DNA from: Thermoleptolyngbya sichuanensis A183
GTDB taxonomy: Bacteria; Cyanobacteriota; Cyanobacteriia; Elainellales; Elainellaceae
Assembly: GCF_013177315.1 (NCBI RefSeq)
Contig: NZ_CP053661.1
Location: 2,728,001 to 2,792,000, forward strand
Direction of reading: 5' to 3'
DNA: 64,000 nt
How positions within the stretch are numbered: the stretch's first letter is position 1; every line of letters begins with the position of its first letter. A model generated the notes under the pieces. That model saw only the letters and a program-made list of their open reading frames with translations, was not told the origin of the DNA and did no database searches. Of the stretch, positions 32,790-41,014 are shown piece by piece. Position numbers and translations under genes: made by a program.

Positions 32790-34232
32790 TTACTGCTGGG
32801 CTTCAATAGGGCGTTGGTCAGGAATAAATTTAGCGGGTTCTGTCTCTACCGCAGGTTGATTCTCGATTCCCGGCACAGGCAATTCTAGGTTGGGGCCCTG
32901 ACGAATAATGCGACTGCCAAAAAATAGCGCACAGATAAACAGGGTCGTATACACGGCTGCAAAAACTAGCAGGGATGTCAACACCTCGCTCGCAGGCAAG
33001 TTGGAAACCCCCTCCGCTGTGCGAATTTGCCCGTACACCACCCAGGGCTGTCGTCCTACACAGCGCACAATCCATCCCGATTCTACGGCAATGTAGCCCA
33101 AGGGAGCCGCCAGTAGCCAGGTTCGCAATAGCCACTTTTGGTGGGCGATCGCCTCTGGTGCAAACTTGCCCCGCAGCCATTGAATCACACTCACCCCCAT
33201 CAAGCCCGCCAAGAAAAAGCCAATCCCGCTCATGATGCGGAACGAGTAATAAACCAAGCCCACCATTTCGGGTCGGTCGTCTGGCTGCCATTCTTTAAGG
33301 CCCAAAACAGGTTCAGAGAGGTTTTTCTTAAACTCCAAAATGTAGCCCAGTCCATTAGGAATAGAAATCTCCCAGTCGTTTCGCTCCAGCTTGTTGTTGG
33401 GCAACGCCACCAAGCTCCAATCCGCAGGTTGTCCCGCTGGGCTGGTTTCCCACTTGGCTTCCATTGCGGCTAGCTTAGTTGGCTGGTAGTGCGCTACCTG
33501 CTCGGCACTGAGGTGCCCAATGTAAATCTGCAAGGGAGTGACGGCGATCGCCACTGCCACTGCAATTTTGAGCGATCGGGCAAAGAACTCAGGATGGCGG
33601 TGGTTGAGAATATACCAGGCACTAATTCCGCCAATGACAAACAGCGACGTTTCCAAGGTTGCGAAGAACATATGGGAAACGCTGATGAACATGAAGGGAT
33701 TCAAAATCGCCTGAAAGTAGTCATCTACAATGAACTTTCCGTTGACAAGCTCTCCACCTGCGGGTGTTTGCAGCCAAGAATTTGCCACCAAAATCCAAAA
33801 TGTGGAAAGGTTCGCACCAAAAGCAACCATAATGGTGGAGAAATAATGAATGACTGGATGCACTCGCCCCCAGCCAAAGAGCATAATCCCCAGAAATCCA
33901 GCTTCGAGCATGAAGGCCATTGCGCCTTCAAACCCCAGAATGCTGCCAAAAAAATCGCCCACTGCTTCTGAAAAAGGGGCCCAGTTCGTGCCGAACTGAA
34001 ACTCCATGGGCAAGCCAGAGGCAACACCAATGCCAAAGTTTAGAACATATAGTTTCGACCAGAAACGGGCGTGGCGGTAGTAATCTGGATTTTTCGTCCT
34101 CAGCCACAATCCTTCAACCACAACAAGGTAGATTGCCATACCTGTTGTAAGAACGGGCCAGAGCATGTGAAAGATAGCCGTCAAAGCAAACTGCATTCGC
34201 GACAGTGCGACAGTATCAGCCCAGATAGCCAT
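32790..34232 (-). CDS. cydA: Cytochrome bd ubiquinol oxidase subunit I
   Basis: The protein has 480 residues. Visible heme and quinol regions include the N-terminal His in LTAIFHMLWPVLTTG (heme d/b595), Glu in EGAMAFMLEAGFLG, VSHMFFATLETS with the heme b558 His, and GRQPWVVYG with the nearby region around the Met ligand. The Q-loop is short, as in CioA-type enzymes. It is followed by cydB. The high-affinity bd oxidase would consume O2, useful both for nitrogenase protection and for quinol produced by SQR in the same island. Confidence 0.96.
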   Translation of the reverse strand: MAIWADTVALSRMQFALTAIFHMLWPVLTTGMAIYLVVVEGLWLRTKNPDYYRHARFWSKLYVLNFGIGVASGLPMEFQFGTNWAPFSEAVGDFFGSILGFEGAMAFMLEAGFLGIMLFGWGRVHPVIHYFSTIMVAFGANLSTFWILVANSWLQTPAGGELVNGKFIVDDYFQAILNPFMFISVSHMFFATLETSLFVIGGISAWYILNHRHPEFFARSLKIAVAVAIAVTPLQIYIGHLSAEQVAHYQPTKLAAMEAKWETSPAGQPADWSLVALPNNKLERNDWEISIPNGLGYILEFKKNLSEPVLGLKEWQPDDRPEMVGLVYYSFRIMSGIGFFLAGLMGVSVIQWLRGKFAPEAIAHQKWLLRTWLLAAPLGYIAVESGWIVRCVGRQPWVVYGQIRTAEGVSNLPASEVLTSLLVFAAVYTTLFICALFFGSRIIRQGPNLELPVPGIENQPAVETEPAKFIPDQRPIEAQQ

Positions 34233-34302
34233 AGTTGCCTCATTGACAAGAGTTTGGACAAGAGTTTAGAACGGATCGGAACGAACAGGCAAGGGACAAT
34301 TC

Positions 34303-35082
34303 TCATCGCTTGATGAGAACAAAAACGGCGACCGCTAACACGAAGTAACCGAACCCTTTTTCAAGCTGCTTGGCACTGACGAATTGATTTAAGTAAGATC
34401 CTAGAAGAATCCCAGCGCTAGAGGCGATTGTAAAAGACAAAAGCAAGGTCCAATCAATCGGAACATGACCAAAGTATCCGGCAAACCCAGTAACGGATTT
34501 TAGCGCCAGGATAATTAGGGACGTTCCCACAGCTTCTTTCATGGGGGTTTTTCCTAGCAGCACCAAGGCCGGAATCACCAGAAACCCACCCCCAATACCG
34601 ATGAAGCCTGTGAGGGTGCCAACGGCAAGACCTTCCAGAGCAATTGCCAACCATTTAGGAATAACTGTGTGGCGATCAGAATGCCCGGCCTTATCGAGCG
34701 GGTTTTCTGATTTGCTGGCTCCTTTGCGAATCATGGTAATTGAGGCGATCAGCATCATGACTCCAAAGGTCACAAGCTGAATTGTAGGGGTGATAAATGG
34801 CAACGAGGCTAACCTCGCTCCCAGATAAGCCCCTAGCATGGAAGCAGGCGCAAACAGCGCGATAATTTTAGGATTGACATTGCCTTGTCGCCAGTGAGGA
34901 ATCGCACCAATCAAGCTTGCAACTCCCACAATGACCAAAGTCATGGCAAAGGCAGATTTTGCAGGGACGGACATGACATAGATCAGCACAGGAGCCGCCA
35001 AGATCGACCCACCCCCACCAATCAACCCCAGGCTAATGCCAATACAAATTGCCAGCAAATGCCCAATGACAGTAATTAACAT
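34303..35082 (-). CDS. TauE/SafE-family anion exporter
   Basis: This 259-residue protein has about eight helices and two pseudo-repeats, each starting with a Gly-rich helix (GLIGGGGSILAAPVLIY; GFIGIGGGFLVIPALVLLG). These are characteristic of the TauE/SafE family. Members export sulfite, sulfoacetate or related anions. Beside persulfide dioxygenase, rhodanese and SQR genes it would plausibly export the sulfite made by the dioxygenase. The direct substrate is inferred. Confidence 0.9.
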   Translation of the reverse strand: MLITVIGHLLAICIGISLGLIGGGGSILAAPVLIYVMSVPAKSAFAMTLVIVGVASLIGAIPHWRQGNVNPKIIALFAPASMLGAYLGARLASLPFITPTIQLVTFGVMMLIASITMIRKGASKSENPLDKAGHSDRHTVIPKWLAIALEGLAVGTLTGFIGIGGGFLVIPALVLLGKTPMKEAVGTSLIILALKSVTGFAGYFGHVPIDWTLLLSFTIASSAGILLGSYLNQFVSAKQLEKGFGYFVLAVAVFVLIKR

Positions 35083-35122
35083 TGATGTATCGTCCTAGAG
35101 ATGTATGGTTCTAGAGATGTAT

Positions 35123-35205
35123 GGCTGACTGCCTGACACATCTCCTAAAATCCTTGAAACTACGTTACGTACTTCCCCCATTTGAGGCACTTGTGTCAGG
35201 CAGCC
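35123..35205. mobile_element. Possible mini-element flanked by AGATGTATG repeats
   Basis: GGCTGACTGCCTGACAC (35123-35139) is complemented by GTGTCAGGCAGCC (35193-35205). The sequence AGATGTATGG occurs on both sides and once more just upstream. It may be a short MITE with a target duplication, or only a chance hairpin. The gap 35083-35333 holds no gene. Confidence 0.45.
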
Positions 35206-35333
35206 AAGATGTATGGTTCTAGATTTGTTTGCTAAGCCATGCAAAACTGGGCGATCGCCCAGCCTTAGAAGACTCGTTGCAATCACCACTCCAAAAAATT
35301 AGGACGCTCGATGAGCGCCCTAAAACCTCAAAC

Positions 35334-35918
35334 TCAAACGCGCTGGTTGTAAGGCAGTTTAGCCAGCAGCATTCCTAATGCACAGGTATTCGTAATCCCA
35401 GCAAACACCAGACCAGCACCCACAAAACCGCTAAGGAACAAAAACCAGGGAGAGACAAACGCACCCAGTAAAGTGCCAGTTACGACCAGCGAACCTGCGA
35501 CAATCTGTACCTGGCGCATCAGGCTAATGGGGGCACGTTTGTTTACCTCAGTTGGAAACCCGGCCTGCACCCAAGCCGATAATCCACCTTCCAAATGGGT
35601 CACTTCATCGATTCCTGCTGCGAATAATTTCTGTGCCGCCTGAGCCGATCGATTACCTGTTCGGCAATACAGCACCACAGTTTTGTTGCCATCCTTGTTG
35701 CCATCAAACGGAATGCGATTCGGATCGAATTTGGACAACGGCACTAGGATTGAGCCAGGGATTTTTTCGCCCGCATGTTCAGAGGGTTCGCGAACATCAA
35801 CTAGCGTGACGGCTTGTTGGCTCAATAAGGTACTCAGGGAGGATGGATCAACGGTTTTTAGGCGATCGCGCTGAGTTTGGCTGGAATAGTTGAAACCGAT
35901 CTCATTCATGCTCGTCAT
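35334..35918 (-). CDS. Rhodanese with C-terminal DUF2892 membrane anchor (YgaP-like)
   Basis: The rhodanese domain of this 194-residue protein (about 20-125) has VDVREPSEHAGEKIPGS and catalytic Cys in VLYCRTGNRSAQA. The C-terminal 60 residues (QVQIVAGSLVVTGTLLGAF; FLFLSGFVGAGLVFAGI) form the DUF2892 two-helix anchor with CALG at the end, as in YgaP. It moves sulfane sulfur at the membrane. GGAG before ATG 35918 supports the start. It overlaps the upstream DUF442 gene by 17 bases, so it is in that operon. Confidence 0.92.
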   Translation of the reverse strand: MTSMNEIGFNYSSQTQRDRLKTVDPSSLSTLLSQQAVTLVDVREPSEHAGEKIPGSILVPLSKFDPNRIPFDGNKDGNKTVVLYCRTGNRSAQAAQKLFAAGIDEVTHLEGGLSAWVQAGFPTEVNKRAPISLMRQVQIVAGSLVVTGTLLGAFVSPWFLFLSGFVGAGLVFAGITNTCALGMLLAKLPYNQRV

Positions 35919-36390
35919 TAGACGCTCCTAACTGCTCAAAATTTTGAGTGATGTAGTCTACAAAAAATCGCTTGACACCAGGGCGACTGTTAAAGTCCAA
36001 GCCCATCGCCGTTGTTCGGTGCAGAAATTCTTCGACGGTCATGCCCCGCTCAACGCCAGACCGCAGCAGCGCAATCCCAGCCGAGCGCAGCCCCAGTGAG
36101 CAGTGCATCAAAACTGGCTTTGGGAGCTGATCAACGTGTTCACACACCTGAGCAATAACCTCACCGCTCAGACTAGAGGGATTTACAGGAACATGGGCGT
36201 ACTGCATTCCCAACGATTCCACAATCTGCGGCTCATCGGGCAGGAATCCCTTCTCCTTTGGCATCCTCAGATTGATCACTGATTTGAAGCCCTGGTGAGA
36301 TGCCTGCTGCAACTGCTCTGGGCTAAGCTCTCCGGCCACAGAAACGTCTGCGTCTATCCGGTGGATGCCAACTAGCTGCATTTCGTTCAT
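35902..36390 (-). CDS. DUF442/TIGR01244-type phosphatase-like protein
   Basis: This 162-residue protein has a dual-specificity phosphatase-like fold with LMHCSLGLRSAGIALL as the Cys-x4-Arg signature of the DUF442 family. These domains are often fused or adjacent to persulfide dioxygenase (Blh proteins), where they likely act on sulfur species and not on phosphate. It sits between a persulfide dioxygenase gene and a rhodanese gene, in the order expected for a bigR/blh-like operon. The true reaction is not established. Confidence 0.85.
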   Translation of the reverse strand: MNEMQLVGIHRIDADVSVAGELSPEQLQQASHQGFKSVINLRMPKEKGFLPDEPQIVESLGMQYAHVPVNPSSLSGEVIAQVCEHVDQLPKPVLMHCSLGLRSAGIALLRSGVERGMTVEEFLHRTTAMGLDFNSRPGVKRFFVDYITQNFEQLGASNDEHE

Positions 36391-36447
36391 TTCTGCATTC
36401 CCATTTCTGTGTTTGAGCTGTCCTCCTGCCCTGCCAAACTGAGTCTT

Positions 36448-37146
36448 CTAGCTGGTTACCAGCACATTGCCACACTGTTCATTTGCGGGAACAGCTTCCA
36501 TGATTTTCTTTGGATCAGGCAGATTCAGCCCGTTCATAAACTCTATGAACTGATCGCGGGTTCGCCCTGTAAAGCGCGGGTTCCATTGTTCTTCTTCAGC
36601 AATCGTGGAGACGCTGTGGCCGCGATAGTCGTGAGCCGGGTACACAAGCGTACCATCCGGCAGCGTAAACAGGTTCTCTGTTACGGAGTCATACAGTGTC
36701 CCTGCATCGCCGCTTTGGAAATCAGTCCGTCCGCAGCCCCGAATAAACAATGCATCGCCCGTTAGCACTCGGTCGCCATTCACCAGATACGCCATGTGGC
36801 TATCGGTGTGTCCTGGAGTGGCGATCGCCCGAATTTCAACTTCTCCGACCTTCAAGACTTCCCCATGCCGGATGTGGCGGTTGGCACAAGCAACCTGCGC
36901 CTTTTCCGGCACAATCGTTTCACAGCCCGTTAGCTCCCGAAGTTTGCCAGCCCCCGTGATGTGGTCAGCATGGACGTGGGTTTCTAGGCAGTATTTCAAG
37001 ATCAATCCCAATTCATTAATCAGCTTGTAATCGCGCTCGACCTGTTCAATCACGGAGTCCACCAAAACGGCTTCCTTGGTCTTGGGGTCAGCAATCAAAT
37101 AGGTGTAAGTCCAGGTGTCTTGATCAAAAAGTTGTCGAAATAGCAT
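36448..37146 (-). CDS. ETHE1-like persulfide dioxygenase, paralog 2
   Basis: The protein has 232 residues and clear similarity throughout to that encoded at 30782-31483. Motifs are ETHVHADHITG, PGHTDSHMAY, TGDALFIRGCGRTDF and YPAHDYRG. It heads the minus-strand operon with the DUF442 and rhodanese genes. An operator-like palindrome lies at 37313-37332, upstream of it. The two paralogs start the same way (MLFRQLFD), so they come from a duplication. Confidence 0.9.
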   Translation of the reverse strand: MLFRQLFDQDTWTYTYLIADPKTKEAVLVDSVIEQVERDYKLINELGLILKYCLETHVHADHITGAGKLRELTGCETIVPEKAQVACANRHIRHGEVLKVGEVEIRAIATPGHTDSHMAYLVNGDRVLTGDALFIRGCGRTDFQSGDAGTLYDSVTENLFTLPDGTLVYPAHDYRGHSVSTIAEEEQWNPRFTGRTRDQFIEFMNGLNLPDPKKIMEAVPANEQCGNVLVTS

Positions 37147-37190
37147 CGTTCGTTACCTCGTGAGACGGTGTTGTGCAGAAGGGTTGTGTT

Positions 37191-37265
37191 CTAGAGGTCG
37201 CCTGCAACAAACAGAATGGCGACAACAACCAGGATTGAAAAAAACGTGAGATAGCCAGCAACCAT
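37191..37265 (-). CDS. Putative 24-residue single-helix membrane peptide
   Basis: A frame of 24 codons reads MVAGYLTFFSILVVVAILF and ends VAGDL. It is almost entirely one hydrophobic helix and lies 44 bases ahead of the persulfide dioxygenase gene, after its operator. The ribosome site is weak (GGGGCG), and such a short frame may be chance. Position and composition make it worth recording. Confidence 0.4.
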   Translation of the reverse strand: MVAGYLTFFSILVVVAILFVAGDL

Positions 37266-37312
37266 GACTGCGATCGCCCCGTAGCGTTAACTTAGGGATT
37301 CCTGCTTCAATT

Positions 37313-37332
37313 TAATTACCATATAGTAATAT
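37313..37332 (-). promoter_or_regulatory. BigR/SqrR-type operator for the dioxygenase-rhodanese operon
   Basis: TAATTACCATATAGTAATAT is a palindrome of the same pattern as the sites at 37399 and 39563, about 167 bases before the 36448-37146 start codon and about 48 before the micro-ORF. It is the minus-strand-side member of a pair of sites in the divergent gap. Confidence 0.55.
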
Positions 37333-37398
37333 AGTTTAAGATTTAATTTTCGTCAAGCCGCCGAAATGGATTTAAGATTTTCTTTAGAAGAGACAACT

Positions 37399-37418
37399 AT
37401 ATTACCAACTGGTAGTAT
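37399..37418 (+). promoter_or_regulatory. BigR/SqrR-type operator for sqr
   Basis: ATATTACCAACTGGTAGTAT is an inverted repeat (TATTACC, four bases, GGTAGTA) located about 70 bases before the sqr start. A nearly identical site lies in front of the ArsR-type regulator at 39563-39582. Confidence 0.7.
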
Positions 37419-37488
37419 GGTACACATAGTAAATATCTTACGTCATCAACTCATTTTCTACACCCTTCGTTACATTTGAGGAACTACC

Positions 37489-38817
37489 GTGTCACCGACT
37501 GCACAGCAAACCCAATCAACCCACCCTGCTGAACAGCTTCATCAAAATCTCTCGACCGCCGAGGCGATCGCCCCGCCCGTGAAGCACCACCAAATTGTGA
37601 TTGTGGGAGGAGGAGCAGCCGGAATCACGGTTGCGGCCCAACTGCTGAAGCGAAACCGCGCTCTGGATATTGCCATCATTGAACCGTCCGACAAACATTA
37701 CTACCAACCTGGCTGGACGCTGGTGGGCGGCGGCGTGGCTCCGATTGAGAAATTCATTCGAGATGAAAAAGATGTCATTCCCAAGGGGGCAAGCTGGATT
37801 CAAGCGCGAGTCGCAAAACTAGACCCCGATCGCAACACGGTCATCACCGAAGCCGGCCAAGCCATTGAGTATGAGTACTTGGTACTATGCCCTGGCATTC
37901 AAATTGACTGGCATTTGATTAAAGGCTTAAAAGAAGCGCTGGGTCGAGGCGGAGTCACCAGTAACTACTCCAAAGATTACGCCCCCTACACCTGGGAAAC
38001 CATCCAAAACTTCAAAGGCGGGAACGCCCTCTTTACCTATCCCGCCACGCCGATCAAGTGTGGCGGTGCGCCTCAGAAAGTGATGTATATGGCCGATGAC
38101 ACCTTCAAGCGCAAGAGCGGTGTCGGAGTGAACACCACAGTGATGTTCTGCACCGCTGGGGCCTCTATGTTTGCTGTACCAGAATATGCAGCCGCTCTGG
38201 ATAAAGTGGTGGCGCGGCGCGGCATTGTTACCAAGTTCAAGCACAACCTTAAGGAAATCAAGGCAGACACACAAGAAGCAATTTTTGATGTCACCACCGA
38301 TAACGGCACTGAGGAAGTCAGCATTCACTACGACATGATTCATGTGGCTCCCCCCATGAGTGCCCCCGATTTTATCAAGCAAAGCCCGTTGGCTGGGGCC
38401 GGTGGCTGGGTGGATGTTGATCAGGCAACGCTACAACACACTCGCTATGCCAACGTGTTTTCACTCGGCGATGCGTCTTCTTTGCCGACCTCTAAGACAG
38501 CCGCCGCAGCCCGAAAAGAAGCGCCAATCGTGGTTCAGAACTTGCTGTCTTTGATTCAGTCGCAGCCGATAACCGCAGAATATGACGGCTATACCTGCTG
38601 TCCCCTCATCACAGGCTACAACTCAACCATCATGGCAGAGTTTGCCTATGGTGGAAAGTTGGCTCCCTCGTTTCCGCTTGATCCGACCCAAGAACGCTAC
38701 TCAATGTATTTGGCAAAGGCCCATGTGTTGCCCTGGTTGTACTGGAATCGCATGCTAAAGGGTGAAGGATTTGAAGCGGATATTTTCAAGCCCATCAACC
38801 GACTGCTCCGGCGCTAA
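37489..38817 (+). CDS. sqr: Sulfide:quinone oxidoreductase
   Basis: This 442-residue flavoprotein has FAD-binding IVIVGGGAAGITVAAQLLKR after a 33-residue N-terminal extension, HYYQPGWTLVGGG and Cys in TPIKCGGAPQK. A late FAD region (VFSLGDASSLPTSKTAAA) and the YTCCPLITGYN segment are those of SQR, closest in pattern to type II (SQRDL-like) enzymes. It oxidises sulfide to polysulfide or persulfide and reduces quinone at the membrane. GAGGA six bases before a GTG at 37489 gives the start. The operator at 37399 suggests sulfide- or persulfide-responsive control. Confidence 0.93.
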   Translation: MSPTAQQTQSTHPAEQLHQNLSTAEAIAPPVKHHQIVIVGGGAAGITVAAQLLKRNRALDIAIIEPSDKHYYQPGWTLVGGGVAPIEKFIRDEKDVIPKGASWIQARVAKLDPDRNTVITEAGQAIEYEYLVLCPGIQIDWHLIKGLKEALGRGGVTSNYSKDYAPYTWETIQNFKGGNALFTYPATPIKCGGAPQKVMYMADDTFKRKSGVGVNTTVMFCTAGASMFAVPEYAAALDKVVARRGIVTKFKHNLKEIKADTQEAIFDVTTDNGTEEVSIHYDMIHVAPPMSAPDFIKQSPLAGAGGWVDVDQATLQHTRYANVFSLGDASSLPTSKTAAAARKEAPIVVQNLLSLIQSQPITAEYDGYTCCPLITGYNSTIMAEFAYGGKLAPSFPLDPTQERYSMYLAKAHVLPWLYWNRMLKGEGFEADIFKPINRLLRR

Positions 38818-39073
38818 ACGAGATTGCGAAGCTAAACGAGATTGCGGAGGGGATGGGCAGCGACCATCCCCTCAAGGATCGGGCAGTTCCCTGTGTTTTA
38901 AGGTTGGCGATCGCGTCTACTACACTGGTTCAGATGCCAAGCTTCTGTGCGATTACGGAAACCAAGTGCTGGAAATCATCGCCCTAGATGCAAAAACGAG
39001 GCGAGTTGTCTGTCAAACGACTCGTCTCGAGCAAGTTGTCGGAATTGCATTTGATGATCTCAGCAAACGCTAG
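38762..39073 (+). CDS. Small SH3-like hypothetical protein, start uncertain
   Basis: The 3' part encodes CFKVGDRVYYTGSDAK, LLCDYGNQVLEI and VVCQTTRLEQVVGIAFDDL, which reads like a small SH3/KOW-type beta-barrel found in cyanobacteria. The open frame can be drawn from a GTG inside sqr, but its first 40 codons cross a terminator-like hairpin (38847-38873) and a short duplication (AAACGAGATTGCG twice). The true product therefore probably starts later from a non-ATG codon, or the gene is damaged. Function unknown. Confidence 0.4.
   Translation: MKDLKRIFSSPSTDCSGAKRDCEAKRDCGGDGQRPSPQGSGSSLCFKVGDRVYYTGSDAKLLCDYGNQVLEIIALDAKTRRVVCQTTRLEQVVGIAFDDLSKR
38847..38873 (+). terminator. Hairpin downstream of sqr
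   Basis: GAGGGGATGG (38847-38856) pairs perfectly with 38864-38873 across a 7-base loop, 30 bases after the sqr stop. No T run follows. Confidence 0.55.
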
Positions 39074-39528
39074 CGGCTCTGCCTTAGCTGTGATAATTGC
39101 TGAAGTTGTTGACTCTGCTGTTCAACTTGCATCGTCAGTGCATCACAAACCAAATCGCACAGTTCAAACAGAAATGGATTGGCAATGCGATAGTAAACAC
39201 AGACTCCACGCTGCTCGCGGGCAACCACCCCAGCTTGAGTCAGCATTTTCAGATGCTTAGACACATTCGCCTGTCCCAAGCCTGTTTCTTCGATAATCTC
39301 TGTTACATTCTTAGCGCCTGTTTTCAGAGAACATACGATCTGAAGGCGACTCACTTCTGATAAAACTTTGAAGAAGTCTGCCATCAGGCTTAATGCTTGG
39401 GGAGTGAGTTTAGAAATACCGCACTCATTGACTAGGTTTGCATGGGCTAGGCTCCCATCTACTTGTTCTGGCGCTCTTTCTTGAACCGCAACAGGCTTTC
39501 TGGATGATTTTGTAGGCATGGGAGGCAT
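39070..39528 (-). CDS. ArsR-family BigR/SqrR-like persulfide-responsive repressor
   Basis: This protein of about 152 residues has a winged-helix core, LMADFFKVLSEVSRLQIVCSL, then ETGLGQANVSKHLKMLTQAGVV (recognition helix) and VCVYYRIANPFLFELCDLVCDAL. Cys in QIVCSL and Cys in FELCDLVC are placed like the two sensing cysteines of SqrR/BigR, which form a polysulfide bridge and release DNA. It is divergent from the YeeE/YedE genes with a palindromic site between them. Starts at 39528 or 39519 are both possible; longer frames run into the operator. Confidence 0.88.
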   Translation of the reverse strand: MPPMPTKSSRKPVAVQERAPEQVDGSLAHANLVNECGISKLTPQALSLMADFFKVLSEVSRLQIVCSLKTGAKNVTEIIEETGLGQANVSKHLKMLTQAGVVAREQRGVCVYYRIANPFLFELCDLVCDALTMQVEQQSQQLQQLSQLRQSR

Positions 39529-39562
39529 TCCGCAACTTGCGATAGATCCATTTCTTATTACT

Positions 39563-39582
39563 ATATTACCACACGGTAGTAG
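39563..39582. promoter_or_regulatory. BigR/SqrR-type operator between the regulator and YeeE/YedE genes
   Basis: ATATTACCACACGGTAGTAG repeats the pattern of the site before sqr, with TATTACC and GGTAGTA half-sites four bases apart. It lies 35 bases upstream of the regulator start and 30 upstream of the channel gene start, so it could control both. Confidence 0.7.
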
Positions 39583-39611
39583 AACCTGCATAATTAACGG
39601 AGAGCGCACAG

Positions 39612-40028
39612 ATGGCACTGTTGGACAGACTATCGGCATTATTGGGCGGCGGGCTGATTGGTCTTAGCGCGACGGTTTTGTTGTTGCTGAGTGGTCGCAT
39701 TGCGGGCATTAGCGGCATGGTGAATGGGGCAATTACCTTTCGCAAAGCAGAAGCTTGGCGATGGAGTTTTATTTCTGGGTTGTTGTTGGGCGCTGCGCTG
39801 TATGAGTATGGCTTTGCAGTGCAGCCTACACCTCGTTCTACGTTTGCACCGATCGCCATGCTTGTGGGGGGACTGTTGGTTGGCTGGGGAACCCGCATGG
39901 GAAACGGCTGCACGAGCGGTCATGGGGTCTGTGGGCTGGGACGCTTATCGGGGCGATCGCTGGTGGCCGTCCTCACGTTTTTAATCACTGGAATGCTTAC
40001 AGTGTTTGTGATTAGACATGGTTTGTGA
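39612..40028 (+). CDS. YeeE/YedE-type sulfur channel, first half (PmpA-like)
   Basis: This 138-residue membrane protein has four helices. NGCTSGHGVCGLGRLSGRS carries the conserved Cys pair of the YeeE/YedE (DUF395) family, channels that take up thiosulfate or sulfane sulfur compounds by relay through cysteines. GGAGAG precedes the ATG. The second half is encoded separately 60 bases downstream, so the transporter is of the split, two-gene type. It was likely controlled by the ArsR-type regulator next door. Confidence 0.9.
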   Translation: MALLDRLSALLGGGLIGLSATVLLLLSGRIAGISGMVNGAITFRKAEAWRWSFISGLLLGAALYEYGFAVQPTPRSTFAPIAMLVGGLLVGWGTRMGNGCTSGHGVCGLGRLSGRSLVAVLTFLITGMLTVFVIRHGL

Positions 40029-40087
40029 TTAGACATGGTTTGTCTTCAGGACTGTGATCGCAAAATCCAACAAATCAATCTAGATTT

Positions 40088-40531
40088 ATGAAAAACCATC
40101 TAGCAGCACTCATTTCGGGCATTCTGTTCGGCTTTGGGTTAGGACTATCGCAAATGATCGATCGCGATCGCGTTCTCGGATTTCTCGATGTAGCAGGTGC
40201 ATGGGACCCAACGTTGCTGTTCGTTTTGGGAGGGGCAGTTGGCGTTACGCTGATTGCGTTCCGTTTTGTACTCAAGCGATCGCGTCCCTTATTTGCCGAT
40301 AAATTTTATCTTCCTACTAAACGAGAGCTTGATTTGCCGCTGGTTGTGGGTGCGGCAATTTTTGGCATCGGCTGGGGGATTTCGGGCTACTGCCCAGGGC
40401 CAGCGATTGCAGCACTGGTTTTAGGAATTTGGAATCCGGTTTTGTTCTTGATTGGCATGATTGTGGGTTCTCTTGCTCAAAAATGGACAGTAGCTCAAAG
40501 TCAAACTGGCCAGAAGACCGAGTTGAGATGA
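40088..40531 (+). CDS. YeeE/YedE-type sulfur channel, second half (PmpB-like)
   Basis: This 147-residue protein has four helices. GLGLSQMIDRDRVLGFLDVAG and GISGYCPGPAIAALVLG are the signature segments of the C-terminal half of YeeE/YedE. Its single Cys in GYCPGPA corresponds to one of the relay cysteines. It must pair with the first-half protein to form one channel. It is the last gene of the sulfide island on this side. Confidence 0.9.
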   Translation: MKNHLAALISGILFGFGLGLSQMIDRDRVLGFLDVAGAWDPTLLFVLGGAVGVTLIAFRFVLKRSRPLFADKFYLPTKRELDLPLVVGAAIFGIGWGISGYCPGPAIAALVLGIWNPVLFLIGMIVGSLAQKWTVAQSQTGQKTELR

Positions 40532-41014
40532 AAGGTCTGAAACCTAGTGGTTGGAAAAACAAACGAGTTAGCTGCAATTCGAGATTCTGACCAGAAGCAG
40601 CAATGCTCACAAGGGCGATCGCTCTGAGGAAACTTTTCAGCGCCCCATCCAAGCGTTATTGCTTGGATGGGGGTAAAATCTGCGTCTTTGTACAGCAACT
40701 TAATCGAGTTCAGCGAGAAACACGCCCAAAGCTTGTTGCCCACAATTGCCTCTCATTTTTCTCAGCACATGCTGGGCATAGAGTCAGACATTTTAATTGC
40801 CAATGATTTCTATTGATAAAGTTGGTAAAACTTCACACCTTGGTTTAGTTCAATACATTTTCCAGCTTCATCTAGTTACAAACTCTACAATTTGAGCATT
40901 TGCCAAATAGCACGGCCATAAGGATTTTCAGCTACTTCAAAATTCAGGCTCAAGGATATCTGCTATATGTAGTAAAGTTTTGTTGTTCAGTTATAAGCAC
41001 TAACCCAGACAGTT
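40532..41014. other. Gene-free space between the sulfide island and the nif region
   Basis: These 483 bases show no credible gene. A perfect 12-bp hairpin (CCCCATCCAAGC at 40643-40654 with 40661-40672) may end transcription from the channel genes. The AT-rich 40800-41000 part probably holds the promoter of mop, but no elements were assigned. Confidence 0.5.
40643..40672 (+). terminator. Perfect hairpin after the YeeE/YedE genes
   Basis: A 12-bp uninterrupted stem with a six-base loop (GTTATT). There is no T run, so rho-independent termination is only possible. Confidence 0.5.

Noticed and set aside
40603-40806. 67-codon frame after the YeeE/YedE genes
   Set aside because: It runs through the perfect hairpin at 40643-40672 and has no family features.
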